Origin: Candidatus Iainarchaeum sp.
Lineage (GTDB): Archaea; Iainarchaeota; Iainarchaeia; Iainarchaeales; JAXPJC01
Direction of reading: 5' to 3'
Assembly (NCBI GenBank): GCA_018304445.1
Contig: JAGVWD010000010.1
Coordinates: 1 to 8,849 of the forward strand
DNA: 8,849 nucleotides
Each line of letters starts with the position of its first letter. Position 1 is the first letter of the stretch. A program made the position numbers and the translations under genes. The notes under the pieces were generated by a model. It was not told the origin of the DNA. It was given only the letters and a program-made list of their open reading frames with translations, and did not search any database. Positions 1 through 6,568 of the stretch are shown piece by piece.

Positions 1-749
1 AATTCATTCGGGAAATCCTTTATTCCCCTGATTTTCCCAAGCACCATTTCCTCCCCTATGGCAATATGCCCGCGCAGCATCCCCTCTTCGGTCTGCTTTA
101 TGTTTGTGCCAATCCTGAATTCCTGGATCTTTCCAATATCATGCAATACTGCGCCTGCAATCAAAAGTTCCTTATCAAGCGCCGGATAAATCCTGCAAAT
201 TTCCCTGCACAATTTGAGGACATGGGAAGTGTGCTCAATCAATCCGCCGATTGTCGCATGGTGCATGTACATTGCAGCAGGGGCGCTCTTGAATTTTTCC
301 ATAAATTCAGCATCATTGAAAAATTCTTCCATCAATTTGCGCAGAAATTCATTCTTCATTCCCTTTATTTCAGCAAGCATCTCATTTGCCAATTTTTCAG
401 AATCCTCCGCGCTCTTTTCAACAAAATCAGCAATGTCAAATTTCAAGATTTTTTTAATTCCCCCAGAGCCCTCATTTATGTGGATTTCGGCAACTCCCTT
501 GAAGGCGCTTGTTTTTCCATTGACTTCAATTACATCACCTTCCTTGAATTCCCTGTAGAGCGCCTCAACCTTTTCTTTGTCTGCGCCGCCCCAGTATTTC
601 AATTCAATTTCCCCGCTCCTGTCGGCAAGGCCCAGCTCAAAGCGGAATCCGTTTTTGTATGTTTCAGGGGGATGCTTGTACTTTACAGAAAAAGCGCTGT
701 TTACAGCATCGCCTTCCTTAAGCTCTGAAATAAATTGTGATTTTGACAT
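1..749 (-). CDS. YhaM-like OB-fold/HD-domain 3'-5' exoribonuclease, 3' end beyond window
   Basis: The reading frame starts at the ATG at 749-747 and stays open to base 1, giving 249 residues; the C-terminus lies outside the window. Residues about 12-95 look like an OB-fold nucleic-acid-binding domain (GDAV at 13-16, FELGLADRSGEIELKYW about 37-53, GDVIEVNG at 71-78). Residues about 160-249 begin an HD hydrolase domain with MHHATIGGLIEHTSHVLKL at 162-180, the paired HD at H203-D204 in LHDIGK, and H228 in RGHIAIGEE. These are the metal-ligand blocks seen in the YhaM family, which trims RNA or DNA from the 3' end in the cytoplasm. Typical members are about 310-330 aa, so roughly 60-80 residues should be missing. 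There is no Shine-Dalgarno; the gene is probably read from a short leader. It is transcribed away from the small membrane gene. The domain assignment is firm; the substrate is inferred from the family. Confidence 0.88.
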   Translation of the reverse strand, partial: MSKSQFISELKEGDAVNSAFSVKYKHPPETYKNGFRFELGLADRSGEIELKYWGGADKEKVEALYREFKEGDVIEVNGKTSAFKGVAEIHINEGSGGIKKILKFDIADFVEKSAEDSEKLANEMLAEIKGMKNEFLRKLMEEFFNDAEFMEKFKSAPAAMYMHHATIGGLIEHTSHVLKLCREICRIYPALDKELLIAGAVLHDIGKIQEFRIGTNIKQTEEGMLRGHIAIGEEMVLGKIRGIKDFPNE

Positions 750-775
750 AATGCACGAACCAACATATTGCTCTT

Positions 776-793
776 GCAAAATGTTTTTAAGTC
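776..793 (-). promoter_or_regulatory. Candidate TATA-like promoter box for the HD-domain gene
   Basis: Read on the minus strand, CTTAAAAACAT lies at about 791-781, roughly 35 bases before the ATG at 749. With the archaeal spacing of about 25 bases from TATA centre to transcription start, the mRNA would begin about 10 bases before the ATG, which fits the absence of a Shine-Dalgarno. This is based on base composition and spacing only. Confidence 0.35.
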
Positions 794-850
794 ACATGGG
801 GCGCGCAATTCTGGCTGACGAAAGTCGTTTAGACAGGTTTAGGCAAAAAA

Positions 851-869
851 CGAAAAACATAATAATAAC
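851..869 (+). promoter_or_regulatory. Candidate TATA-like box for leaderless small membrane gene
   Basis: A purine-rich CGAAAAA at 851-857 is followed by CATAATAATAAC at 858-869. The centre lies about 24-25 bases before the ATG at 886. That is the spacing expected if transcription starts at or next to the start codon, as in archaeal leaderless genes. It is AT-rich and plausible but not a perfect TATA consensus. Confidence 0.35.
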
Positions 870-885
870 AAAATCCACAATATTT

Positions 886-1116
886 ATGGAAACCAATGGA
901 GGTGTTACCAATGGAAACTATAGAACCGGACAAGGATTTATACAAACACCGATGGGAAAATATCCATCGCAGATTCCCAGAGGCTTCACTTCCAGAATCG
1001 CCGCAGCAGTGCAGTTCACAACCGCGCTCATAACAATATATCTCCTAGTTTTCCAGCGCATAACGGCGCTTGAAATAGCGCTGTTCCTGCTCCTCGGCTA
1101 CGCAATCCACAAATGA
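886..1116 (+). CDS. Small uncharacterised membrane protein (about 76 aa)
   Basis: I do not recognise this protein. From the ATG at 886 the frame gives about 76 residues. The first half (to about residue 35) is polar and Gly/Thr/Arg-rich (for example QTPMGKYPSQIPRGF). The second half is strongly hydrophobic, with two stretches, AAAVQFTTALITIYLLVF and ITALEIALFLLLGYAI, separated by QR; it reads as a tight two-helix membrane hairpin or one long membrane segment ending in HK. The same frame is open back to 577, but that part is antisense to the HD gene, and the TATA-like box favours 886. A 40-aa ORF in another frame (911-1033) has the better Shine-Dalgarno, so the true product is not certain. The stem-loop at 1144-1170 supports a real plus-strand transcription unit. 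It is convergent with the glycosyltransferase operon. Confidence 0.55.
   Translation: METNGGVTNGNYRTGQGFIQTPMGKYPSQIPRGFTSRIAAAVQFTTALITIYLLVFQRITALEIALFLLLGYAIHK
911..1033 (+). CDS. Possible 40-aa overlapping small ORF with strong Shine-Dalgarno
   Basis: GGAGGTG at 898-904 sits 6 bases before an ATG at 911, one of the best ribosome-binding sites in the window. The frame runs 40 codons to TAA at 1031-1033, lies entirely inside the small membrane gene in the +1 frame, and encodes a charged, soluble-looking peptide (DKDLYKHRWENIHRRF in its first half). It could be a real overlapping ORF. It could be the true 5' part of the membrane gene if a frameshift near 990-1005 joined the two frames. It could also be chance. 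No family is recognised. Confidence 0.25.
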   Translation: METIEPDKDLYKHRWENIHRRFPEASLPESPQQCSSQPRS

Positions 1117-1143
1117 CAGGGCAGTGGCACAGCAGAAGCCTTT

Positions 1144-1170
1144 CGGAAGGATTCCCCCTTCTGTTTTGTT
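1144..1170 (+). terminator. Stem-loop plus T-run, candidate terminator
   Basis: CGGAAGG at 1144-1150 pairs with CCTTCTG at 1157-1163 (seven pairs including one G-U) around the 6-base loop ATTCCC, directly followed by TTTTGTT at 1164-1170. It lies 27 bases after the stop of the small plus-strand gene and before the convergent operon's end at 1214. Archaeal termination depends mainly on the T-run, so the stem may be secondary. No energy was computed. Confidence 0.5.
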
Positions 1171-1213
1171 AACGGCGCAGGGGCGTTTTGGGATTTCGCG
1201 CTCCGCTTCCGTT

Positions 1214-2440
1214 CTAATCGGGCTTTTTGATGCGCCTGTAAATTTCCTCGTATTCGGCGCAAATGCCGCTCCAGGCCGCCTTTTCCTTCGCCATTTTGTG
1301 GCCGGCTTCTGAAAGCCTCGCGCGCAGCGCGTCATCGCTGAGGAGTTTTATTATAGCCTCTGAAAGCTGCGCAGGGCTTTTTTGCTCAACTAAAAGGCCT
1401 GTTTCATTGTTTATTACAAGGTCCGGGATTCCTCCGGTGTTTGCGCCTATTACGCATTTTCCCGTAAGCATTGCCTCCTTTGTAACCAATCCCTGGCCGC
1501 CCTCTGCTACTCCGTGCGAATCAACAATTGAGGGAATTATAAAAATGTCGCAGGCGGCATAGTATTTTGCAAGCTCCTCGTGCGCCTTGTTCCCGAGGAA
1601 AATTATATTATTCTGGAGATTCTGGGATTGCACATATTTCTGCAATTCCTCCTTTAGGGGGCCTTCGCCAATCAGCAGCAGGGAAGTTTCAGGGAATTTT
1701 TTAAGCACTTCAGGCATTGCCTCAATCAAATAGCGCTGGCCCTTCATCTCATTGAAGCGCCCTATGCAGAGGAGAATTTTTTTGTTCTGGAGATTGTGCT
1801 CTTTTATTATTTCCGCGCCGGAATTGCCGGGATTGAAGAGCGCGTCATCCGCGCCATTGAAAATAATCTGTATGTCCTTTCCATAGCCGCAGGATTTTAC
1901 AGCATTTGCTGTTGCGCTTGAGGTTGCCGTTACCGCATCGGCGGTATTTGCCGCAAACTTAATCATGGAGCCCATTTTCATTTTCTTCGCGAGATATGCC
2001 TCTGTGCCAATTGCATTAATGACAAGCGGGAATTTGCAGAATTTTTTTGCGATTGCGCACATCAGGCCCTGGGGGAAGACCCAGAGGGAATGGACAACAT
2101 CCGGCCTGAATTTTCTTGCTGCGCGCATTACTGCAAAGGTGCCTGAAAGCATATAGAGCGGCAGCTGCAGCTTAGCGAGATGGGACTTGCGCATATTTAC
2201 CGCCATTCCTGAATCATAGGCGAGCTTTTCAAATTTGCTCGGAATGAAATACCTGAAGCGCTCCACAGGAATTTCCTTCAGCATGTCCTTTTTCGGAAGT
2301 CCGGGGTAGTGCGCTGCCACTACCAAAACCTCATGCCCCTTGCGCCTGAACTCCTGCGCCATGTTGTACATGAAATCTGTGAATTTGTCAGTTTCGGTTT
2401 TCTGGTAAGAGGAAGTTACAATTAGGATTTTCATATTCAT
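1214..2440 (-). CDS. GT4-family glycosyltransferase (GT-B fold)
   Basis: This 408-aa protein has the size and layout of family GT4 retaining glycosyltransferases, which move a sugar from a nucleotide donor to a lipid- or glycan-linked acceptor at the inner membrane face. The N-terminal Rossmann half begins KILIVTSSY and contains HSLWVFPQG (117-125) and IGTEAY (144-149). The C-terminal half has CIGRFNEMKGQRYLIEAM (225-242, with R228 and K233 at the donor phosphate site), LLLIGEGP (254-261), and the donor-site block EGGQGLVTKEAM (313-324) followed by NTGGIPDLV (334-342). The two acidic residues are E313 and E322, one residue further apart than the usual E-x7-E. Start choice: the listed ATG at 2440 overlaps the previous gene by 4 bases (ATGA), but AGGGGA at 2448-2443 is only 2 bases away from it. 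The second ATG at 2434 has an 8-base spacer and gives the usual family start MKILIVT, so it may be the real start. Last gene of the operon; stop is TAG. Acceptor and donor are unknown. Confidence 0.9.
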   Translation of the reverse strand: MNMKILIVTSSYQKTETDKFTDFMYNMAQEFRRKGHEVLVVAAHYPGLPKKDMLKEIPVERFRYFIPSKFEKLAYDSGMAVNMRKSHLAKLQLPLYMLSGTFAVMRAARKFRPDVVHSLWVFPQGLMCAIAKKFCKFPLVINAIGTEAYLAKKMKMGSMIKFAANTADAVTATSSATANAVKSCGYGKDIQIIFNGADDALFNPGNSGAEIIKEHNLQNKKILLCIGRFNEMKGQRYLIEAMPEVLKKFPETSLLLIGEGPLKEELQKYVQSQNLQNNIIFLGNKAHEELAKYYAACDIFIIPSIVDSHGVAEGGQGLVTKEAMLTGKCVIGANTGGIPDLVINNETGLLVEQKSPAQLSEAIIKLLSDDALRARLSEAGHKMAKEKAAWSGICAEYEEIYRRIKKPD

Positions 2441-3777
2441 CTTCCCCTGGGGGCCGCTTTAATTCTGGACCGGGAGATCAATGGTTTGGGGAAATGCTCC
2501 AAGAATTTCTGGTGCTCGCGCATCATCCGGGGGGGAGTGTATTCCCTCTGCACGGGGTCCATTTCATTTACAAGGAAAATTTCCTTTCTCCTGCCGGCTT
2601 TCATTAAGTGTGAATTAAACTTCCCCACAAGCTGCATAAAGCCGCCGATATACATTGTCCCTTCCTGCGGGGGCTGGTGTATGTGCCCGTGCTGGTGCGC
2701 ATTATACCACTCAGGAGTAGTTCCAAATGCCTTCCTGCCTTTTGTGCTTTCAACTTCATAAACAAGCTGTTTTGTTTTGTCAATTCCGCCAAACTTTGTC
2801 CTGAATGTTTTTGTTGGCATTCCCACATATGCGCCGGAAATATGCATGTGCTCTATTTTAAGCCCGGAATATGCCTTGAAAAACCAGTCAAAAACCCTCT
2901 GGCTTGGGACTATTGCAAAATCCTCAAGCCTGTGCTGCTCAAATGGGAAAATCTTTTGCGTTGATGTTGTAGGCTTTACAATTGCGGATAGTTGGTTTGC
3001 AGCATTGCCCCTGTCTCGCACGCTTAACTTTGAGTTTAATACCTTGCCGAACAGCTGTTTCTCTGAAGGCTTCATGAACCTGCCGAAATCAATGTAAAAA
3101 TCCCTAAGCATATTTTCGTCCCATTTGCCAAGCGTTCTCGTTCTCATAAATCTCTGCAGCGGATTATAAACGTGCCTTATTGCCTGGTCTATCCTCATCA
3201 TGGCAAAATGCTCCATATCAAGGACAAAGCCGTCTACAATTTTGTTAAGTTTCGCATATGTCCTGAAATTTGTCATGGTTCCCGGGGGCTCAATGTCTAT
3301 GTTCTCAACAAGCACTTTTCCCCTGTAGCCGAGCTTGCGCTTTATGTTCATGATCTGGCGCATGCGCTCAAGGATTTCGCTTTCTCCTGAAAGGATTGGA
3401 GTGAAGCCGCCCCCTGGCCTTTTCTTCCATACGACTCCGAAGGGAGGGTGCACAACCACTGTGCCGACATTCATCAGCTTTGCAACTTTCATTGCGTTTT
3501 CCATCTGGTGCAGTTTTTCCTTTACAATATTCGGCGTCCAGTCCAGGCCCGCTGGCGCATGCAGGGAAATCGGCTTCAGGCCGCTCTCCGCGATGTTTAT
3601 TTTTGCCTGTTTTGCAAATGCTTCAGGATTGCTTATCAGCTTTGGATTGGTATATATCTCAAATGCATCATAGCCCGCGTTTCTAAGGCTTGACAGCTGT
3701 GCCGGATCCAAAGGGAGGGCCTTGCCTGCGGCATGGACTGCTGGCGAAGGCGCTGCGCCGAATTTTAGCCCCACCAT
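2437..3777 (-). CDS. Xylose-isomerase-like TIM-barrel protein (AP endonuclease 2 superfamily) with insertion
   Basis: 446 aa, against about 270-300 for typical members of this sugar isomerase/epimerase superfamily. Strand-end motifs can be followed in order: FEIY (39-42), ISLHAP (70-75, H73), VVVHPPFG (107-114, H110), VLVENI (155-160, E158), FVLDMEH (184-190, D187 and H190), IEHMHISGA (308-316, H310 and H312), GHIHQPPQEG (364-373, resembling the family's H-x-P-x-G-x-G block) and IFLVNEMD (400-407, E405). These are the expected metal and substrate ligands, so an active metal-dependent isomerase, epimerase or related enzyme is likely. Roughly 80-90 extra residues lie between H190 and H310, rich in Arg, Lys and Phe. 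HxHxHxH occurs at 361-367, and the C-terminal tail is basic. A nuclease role as in AP endonuclease IV is possible but less likely beside sugar genes. GAGG at 3788-3785, inside the end of the upstream gene, lies 7 bases before the ATG. The specific reaction is unknown. Confidence 0.75.
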   Translation of the reverse strand: MVGLKFGAAPSPAVHAAGKALPLDPAQLSSLRNAGYDAFEIYTNPKLISNPEAFAKQAKINIAESGLKPISLHAPAGLDWTPNIVKEKLHQMENAMKVAKLMNVGTVVVHPPFGVVWKKRPGGGFTPILSGESEILERMRQIMNIKRKLGYRGKVLVENIDIEPPGTMTNFRTYAKLNKIVDGFVLDMEHFAMMRIDQAIRHVYNPLQRFMRTRTLGKWDENMLRDFYIDFGRFMKPSEKQLFGKVLNSKLSVRDRGNAANQLSAIVKPTTSTQKIFPFEQHRLEDFAIVPSQRVFDWFFKAYSGLKIEHMHISGAYVGMPTKTFRTKFGGIDKTKQLVYEVESTKGRKAFGTTPEWYNAHQHGHIHQPPQEGTMYIGGFMQLVGKFNSHLMKAGRRKEIFLVNEMDPVQREYTPPRMMREHQKFLEHFPKPLISRSRIKAAPRGR

Positions 3778-3780
3778 ATT

Positions 3781-4920
3781 TTATCCTCTCCGCAGTTCTG
3801 CAATGGAAGTGCAGACTCTTTTTATATCGTCTTTTGTCAGGTTAAGCGAACTTGGAAGCTGAAGGCCTTTTCTTGAAATTTCCTCCGCAACTGGGAATTC
3901 CTTTCCTGAAGCGAATTGCGCATAGGGCTTCATTTTGTGAAGCGGATAGAAAACCGGGCGGGTTTCAATGTTCTGCTCCTTTAATTTCAATGTAATTTCA
4001 TCCCTATTCAAGCCAAAATCATCTTCAACTGAAATTATTATGAATGTTGCAATGCGCCTTGCGTAGGGTGCATTTTTCGGAACTGAAATTCCGGGGATTT
4101 TTGAAAGAAGCTTGGAGTAAAGTGACATTTGCGCGAGCTTTGCTTTTATTTTCTTTTTGTAGGTTTCAAGCTGCGCAACTCCTATTGCGGCCTGGACATT
4201 TGTAAGGCGGTAATTATAGCCAATCACTTCATGCCAGTAGTATTTGCCGCGCACATAGCCCTGGTCCCTTATAATGCGTGCGCGCTCAGCGTATTCCGCA
4301 TCATCCGTTACAATCATTCCGCCTTCGCCTGTTGCAATCAATTTGCTTGCGTGGAAGGAGAAGCAGCCCGCATCCCCGAGCGATCCCACAGGCTTTCCTT
4401 TATACTCGGAGCCGTGCGCAGGGCAGGCGTCCTCTATCACTTTCAGATTGTGGCGCTGCGCAATTTCCATTATTGGCCCCATGTCCGCAGGATGGCCATA
4501 AACATGGACAGGGATTATTGCTTTTGTTTTTGGGTTAATTGCTTCCTCAATCTTGTTCGGGTCAATTGTAAAGTAATCAGCATCAGCATCAACAAAGCGC
4601 GGAACCGCATTTGAGTGCAGGGCGCAGTTTGCGCTTGCTGCAAAAGTGAAATCAGGCACTATGACCTCATCGCCTGGCCTTATTCCATATGCAAGGAGCG
4701 CGAGATGCAGGGCTGTTGTTCCGGAGGAGGTTGCAACTCCATAGGAGCGGTTGCATAATCCTGCAAATCCGGATTCAAACTGCTTTACGAAGGGGCCTCC
4801 TGCGGCAATCCAGTTGGATTTGAAGCATTCCTTAATGTACTTAAGCTCATTGCCATCAAGAGTCGGCTGGGCGGCGGGAAGTAATTTTGGCTGTTTCTGG
4901 ATTTTTTTATTTTTTGGCAT
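3781..4920 (-). CDS. DegT/DnrJ/EryC1/StrS-family sugar aminotransferase (canonical paralogue, AT2)
   Basis: 379 aa, full family length. It is a PLP enzyme that converts a nucleotide-linked keto-sugar to an amino-sugar, normally with glutamate as amino donor. Visible motifs are SSGTTALHLAL (65-75, cofactor phosphate site), GDEVIVPDFTFAASAN (83-98), VIEDACPAHGS (161-171, with D164 for the pyridine nitrogen), and FSFHASKLIATGEGGM (187-202, with K193 the expected Schiff-base lysine). They are followed by GYNYRLTNVQAAIGVAQL (234-251) and RPVFYPLHKM (321-330). The overall look is close to perosamine-synthetase-like 4-aminotransferases, but the substrate cannot be assigned from motifs. The ATG overlaps the stop of the SDR gene by one base (TAATG). 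GGTG at 4931-4928, in an AAGGAAGGTG context, gives a 7-base spacer. The adjacent epimerase/dehydratase would be its natural supplier of a keto-sugar. Confidence 0.92.
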   Translation of the reverse strand: MPKNKKIQKQPKLLPAAQPTLDGNELKYIKECFKSNWIAAGGPFVKQFESGFAGLCNRSYGVATSSGTTALHLALLAYGIRPGDEVIVPDFTFAASANCALHSNAVPRFVDADADYFTIDPNKIEEAINPKTKAIIPVHVYGHPADMGPIMEIAQRHNLKVIEDACPAHGSEYKGKPVGSLGDAGCFSFHASKLIATGEGGMIVTDDAEYAERARIIRDQGYVRGKYYWHEVIGYNYRLTNVQAAIGVAQLETYKKKIKAKLAQMSLYSKLLSKIPGISVPKNAPYARRIATFIIISVEDDFGLNRDEITLKLKEQNIETRPVFYPLHKMKPYAQFASGKEFPVAEEISRKGLQLPSSLNLTKDDIKRVCTSIAELRRG

Positions 4921-5918
4921 TAAAATGCACCTTCCTTCTGCAAATCAAGCATGCGCTTTGCATTGTAGTAAATATCATTTTCATAGTTGGAAATTAAATT
5001 ACTATTCAATGCTTCTTTCAATTCTGCAATTCCCTGCTTTACTGAAACTTTCGCCTTGTAGTTGAGAGCGCTTTCAATCTTGTCGAAATTCAGGTTGTAG
5101 GATGCGGAATTGGAAACTTCCTTATGGACGATTTTAGTGTTTGGGAATTCATTAACAATCATCTGTGCAATTTGCGCTACAGTATAATTTTCCGAATTTG
5201 CGCCTACATTGAACGCCTGCTTCTGAACTGCATCTGGATTTGCTTTCAAGCAGGCAATGTATGCGTTTGCCGCATCGCTTACATGGAGATTCGGGCGCCA
5301 CTGGGAGCCGCCCATCTGTGTAATTTCATGCCTGTTGAATGCATGCGCGGACATTGCATTAATTACCAAATCAAGGCGCTGCCTCGGTGAATAGCCGAAT
5401 ACTGTTGATTTGCGGAGCGCGCATACTGTGAAATCATTTGAGGCGGAATCAAATAATGCCTCCTCGCACTTTATGCGGTATTTTGCGTATAAGGAAACCG
5501 GAGCGAGCGGAGAACTTTCGGTTAATGCTGTGTTTTTTCCTGCGCCGTAAATGGAAGCTGAACTTCCATAAATGAAGCGCTGCACACCCGCGGATTTTGC
5601 ATATTTGAGAAGGAGTTTTGTGCCCTCGTAATTAATGAGCCTTGTTTTTTCCTCACTTATGTCGCAGGAAGCGTCATTTGCAAGCCCTGCCAAATGAAGA
5701 ACAGCTGAGCAGCCTTTTACTGCGTTTTCTACAACTTCAGGATTCTCTATCCTTCCATTTATCAATTCGAAATTTTCATTATTGCGGAATTGCTTTATCC
5801 CCGAATCCCCGAAAAACAGGCAGTCAAGAACGCGCACTTTATAGCCCTGCTCAAGAAGCTGCTTTGTTAGAATGCTTCCTATGTAGCCCGCGCCGCCTGT
5901 TACCAGAATTCTATCCAT
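4920..5918 (-). CDS. Extended-SDR NAD-dependent nucleotide-sugar epimerase/dehydratase
   Basis: 332 aa, normal for the GalE/RmlB/WcaG-type extended short-chain dehydrogenases. The N-terminal NAD-binding motif is TGGAGYIGS (7-15), and an acidic residue (D32) ends the second strand. LHLAGLAND (74-82) and NYEGTKLLL (96-104) follow. The active-site Ser lies in YGSSASIYG (117-125, S120), and the active-site Tyr is Y144 in SLYAKYRIKCE. The position that should hold the Lys of Y-x-x-x-K is R148 (codon CGC). GGSQWRPNLHVSD (203-215) and FNVGANSENYTVAQIA (236-251) form the substrate-binding C-terminal part. The usual role is making a 4-keto or epimerised nucleotide sugar in the cytoplasm, feeding the aminotransferase encoded directly downstream. 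GAGG at 5928-5925 overlaps the upstream stop and lies 6 bases before the ATG. The family is certain; the reaction is not. Confidence 0.9.
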   Translation of the reverse strand: MDRILVTGGAGYIGSILTKQLLEQGYKVRVLDCLFFGDSGIKQFRNNENFELINGRIENPEVVENAVKGCSAVLHLAGLANDASCDISEEKTRLINYEGTKLLLKYAKSAGVQRFIYGSSASIYGAGKNTALTESSPLAPVSLYAKYRIKCEEALFDSASNDFTVCALRKSTVFGYSPRQRLDLVINAMSAHAFNRHEITQMGGSQWRPNLHVSDAANAYIACLKANPDAVQKQAFNVGANSENYTVAQIAQMIVNEFPNTKIVHKEVSNSASYNLNFDKIESALNYKAKVSVKQGIAELKEALNSNLISNYENDIYYNAKRMLDLQKEGAF

Positions 5919-5926
5919 TTTGTGCC

Positions 5927-6568
5927 TCAGGAAACCCTGTCAAATACATATCTGCTTACCTTTTCATGCTCAGTTGGGGTTTTTGAGACCAGTTTGAAGT
6001 CAGGGATTTCCGAGAAGAGGTCCTCGTAATTGTGCAGGGTTATATGCTTTGATTTTATCATCTGATCCGCAAGCGTAACCCTTCCGATGTCAGGCTCCAG
6101 CAGAATTATGCGCCTTTTCGCAACCCTTGCGATTTCCGAAAGAGTTTTTTTGATGTCGCGCTTCGGAACATGCACCAATACAACCGAACTTAAAACCGCA
6201 TCAAAGGACTTGTCAGGGAATTCAAGCGCGTTTGCCTTCATTACCTTCAATGCCGCCTTTTCCCCTAGGAATTTGCGCGCATTGTCAATCATTCCCGCGC
6301 TTATGTCAGTTCCATTAAGCTTGCACTTGGGCAATTTTTCCGCAATCAATTTAAGGTTTCTCCCGAATCCGCAGCCTATTTCAAGAAGGGAATTCGGCTT
6401 TATTTCCCTGAGAGATTCAATTAGCAATGGATTCATTTTATCCTGGTCGTGAAGCCCGCGCTCCCCTAATCTATATTCATGCACATAGCTGCGGCTCCTT
6501 TCCTCCCAGTAATCCTTTGGATTGTAGTTCCTGAAGAAAACGTCCTTCAGCGCTGAAAACAGACTCAT
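5927..6568 (-). CDS. Class I SAM-dependent methyltransferase
   Basis: 213 aa, typical for a stand-alone Rossmann-fold methyltransferase. Motif I is LLEIGCGFGRNL (61-72), which binds SAM. Motif II is GTDIS (86-90), with D88 in place for the ribose hydroxyls. ANALEFPDKSFDAVLSSVVLVHV (112-134) covers the adenine-contact and post-II motifs, and RIILLEPD (153-160) follows. A short N-terminal segment with Y20 and W21 (NPKDYWEERS) resembles small-molecule methyltransferases of antibiotic and sugar pathways. No membrane segment is seen. The acceptor is unknown; from context it is probably a sugar or the glycan product, with O-, N- or C-methylation all possible. The ATG overlaps the upstream aminotransferase stop by 4 bases (ATGA), and AGGAG at 6580-6576 gives a 7-base spacer. 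Confidence 0.88.
   Translation of the reverse strand: MSLFSALKDVFFRNYNPKDYWEERSRSYVHEYRLGERGLHDQDKMNPLLIESLREIKPNSLLEIGCGFGRNLKLIAEKLPKCKLNGTDISAGMIDNARKFLGEKAALKVMKANALEFPDKSFDAVLSSVVLVHVPKRDIKKTLSEIARVAKRRIILLEPDIGRVTLADQMIKSKHITLHNYEDLFSEIPDFKLVSKTPTEHEKVSRYVFDRVS

Noticed and set aside
66..728. Long plus-strand frames (66-728, 214-558) at the left end
   Set aside because: They are antisense to the HD-domain gene, whose motifs (OB fold, LHDIGK) are clear on the minus strand. The plus-strand translations show no family motif.
817..826. GAC-GAAA-GTC mini-hairpin in the divergent promoter region
   Set aside because: Only three firm pairs with a GNRA-type loop, no extended stem and no T-run. 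Too short to call an RNA element.
577..885. Upstream extension of the small membrane frame to an ATG at 577
   Set aside because: Most of it overlaps the 5' half of the HD gene antisense, its residues look random, and the TATA-like box lies inside it just before 886.
1045..1335. Minus-strand 96-aa frame across the convergent gap
   Set aside because: It overlaps the 3' end of the glycosyltransferase in another frame and the small gene antisense. It is Arg/Lys-rich low-quality sequence with no start signal.
2604..2828. Minus-strand 74-aa frame inside the TIM-barrel gene
   Set aside because: Out-of-frame shadow of a gene whose barrel motifs continue uninterrupted across the same bases.
4129..4614. 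Plus-strand 161-aa frame opposite the canonical aminotransferase
   Set aside because: Antisense to the conserved PLP-lysine and aspartate motifs. It has many Cys and His, typical of a reversed coding frame, and no ribosome site.
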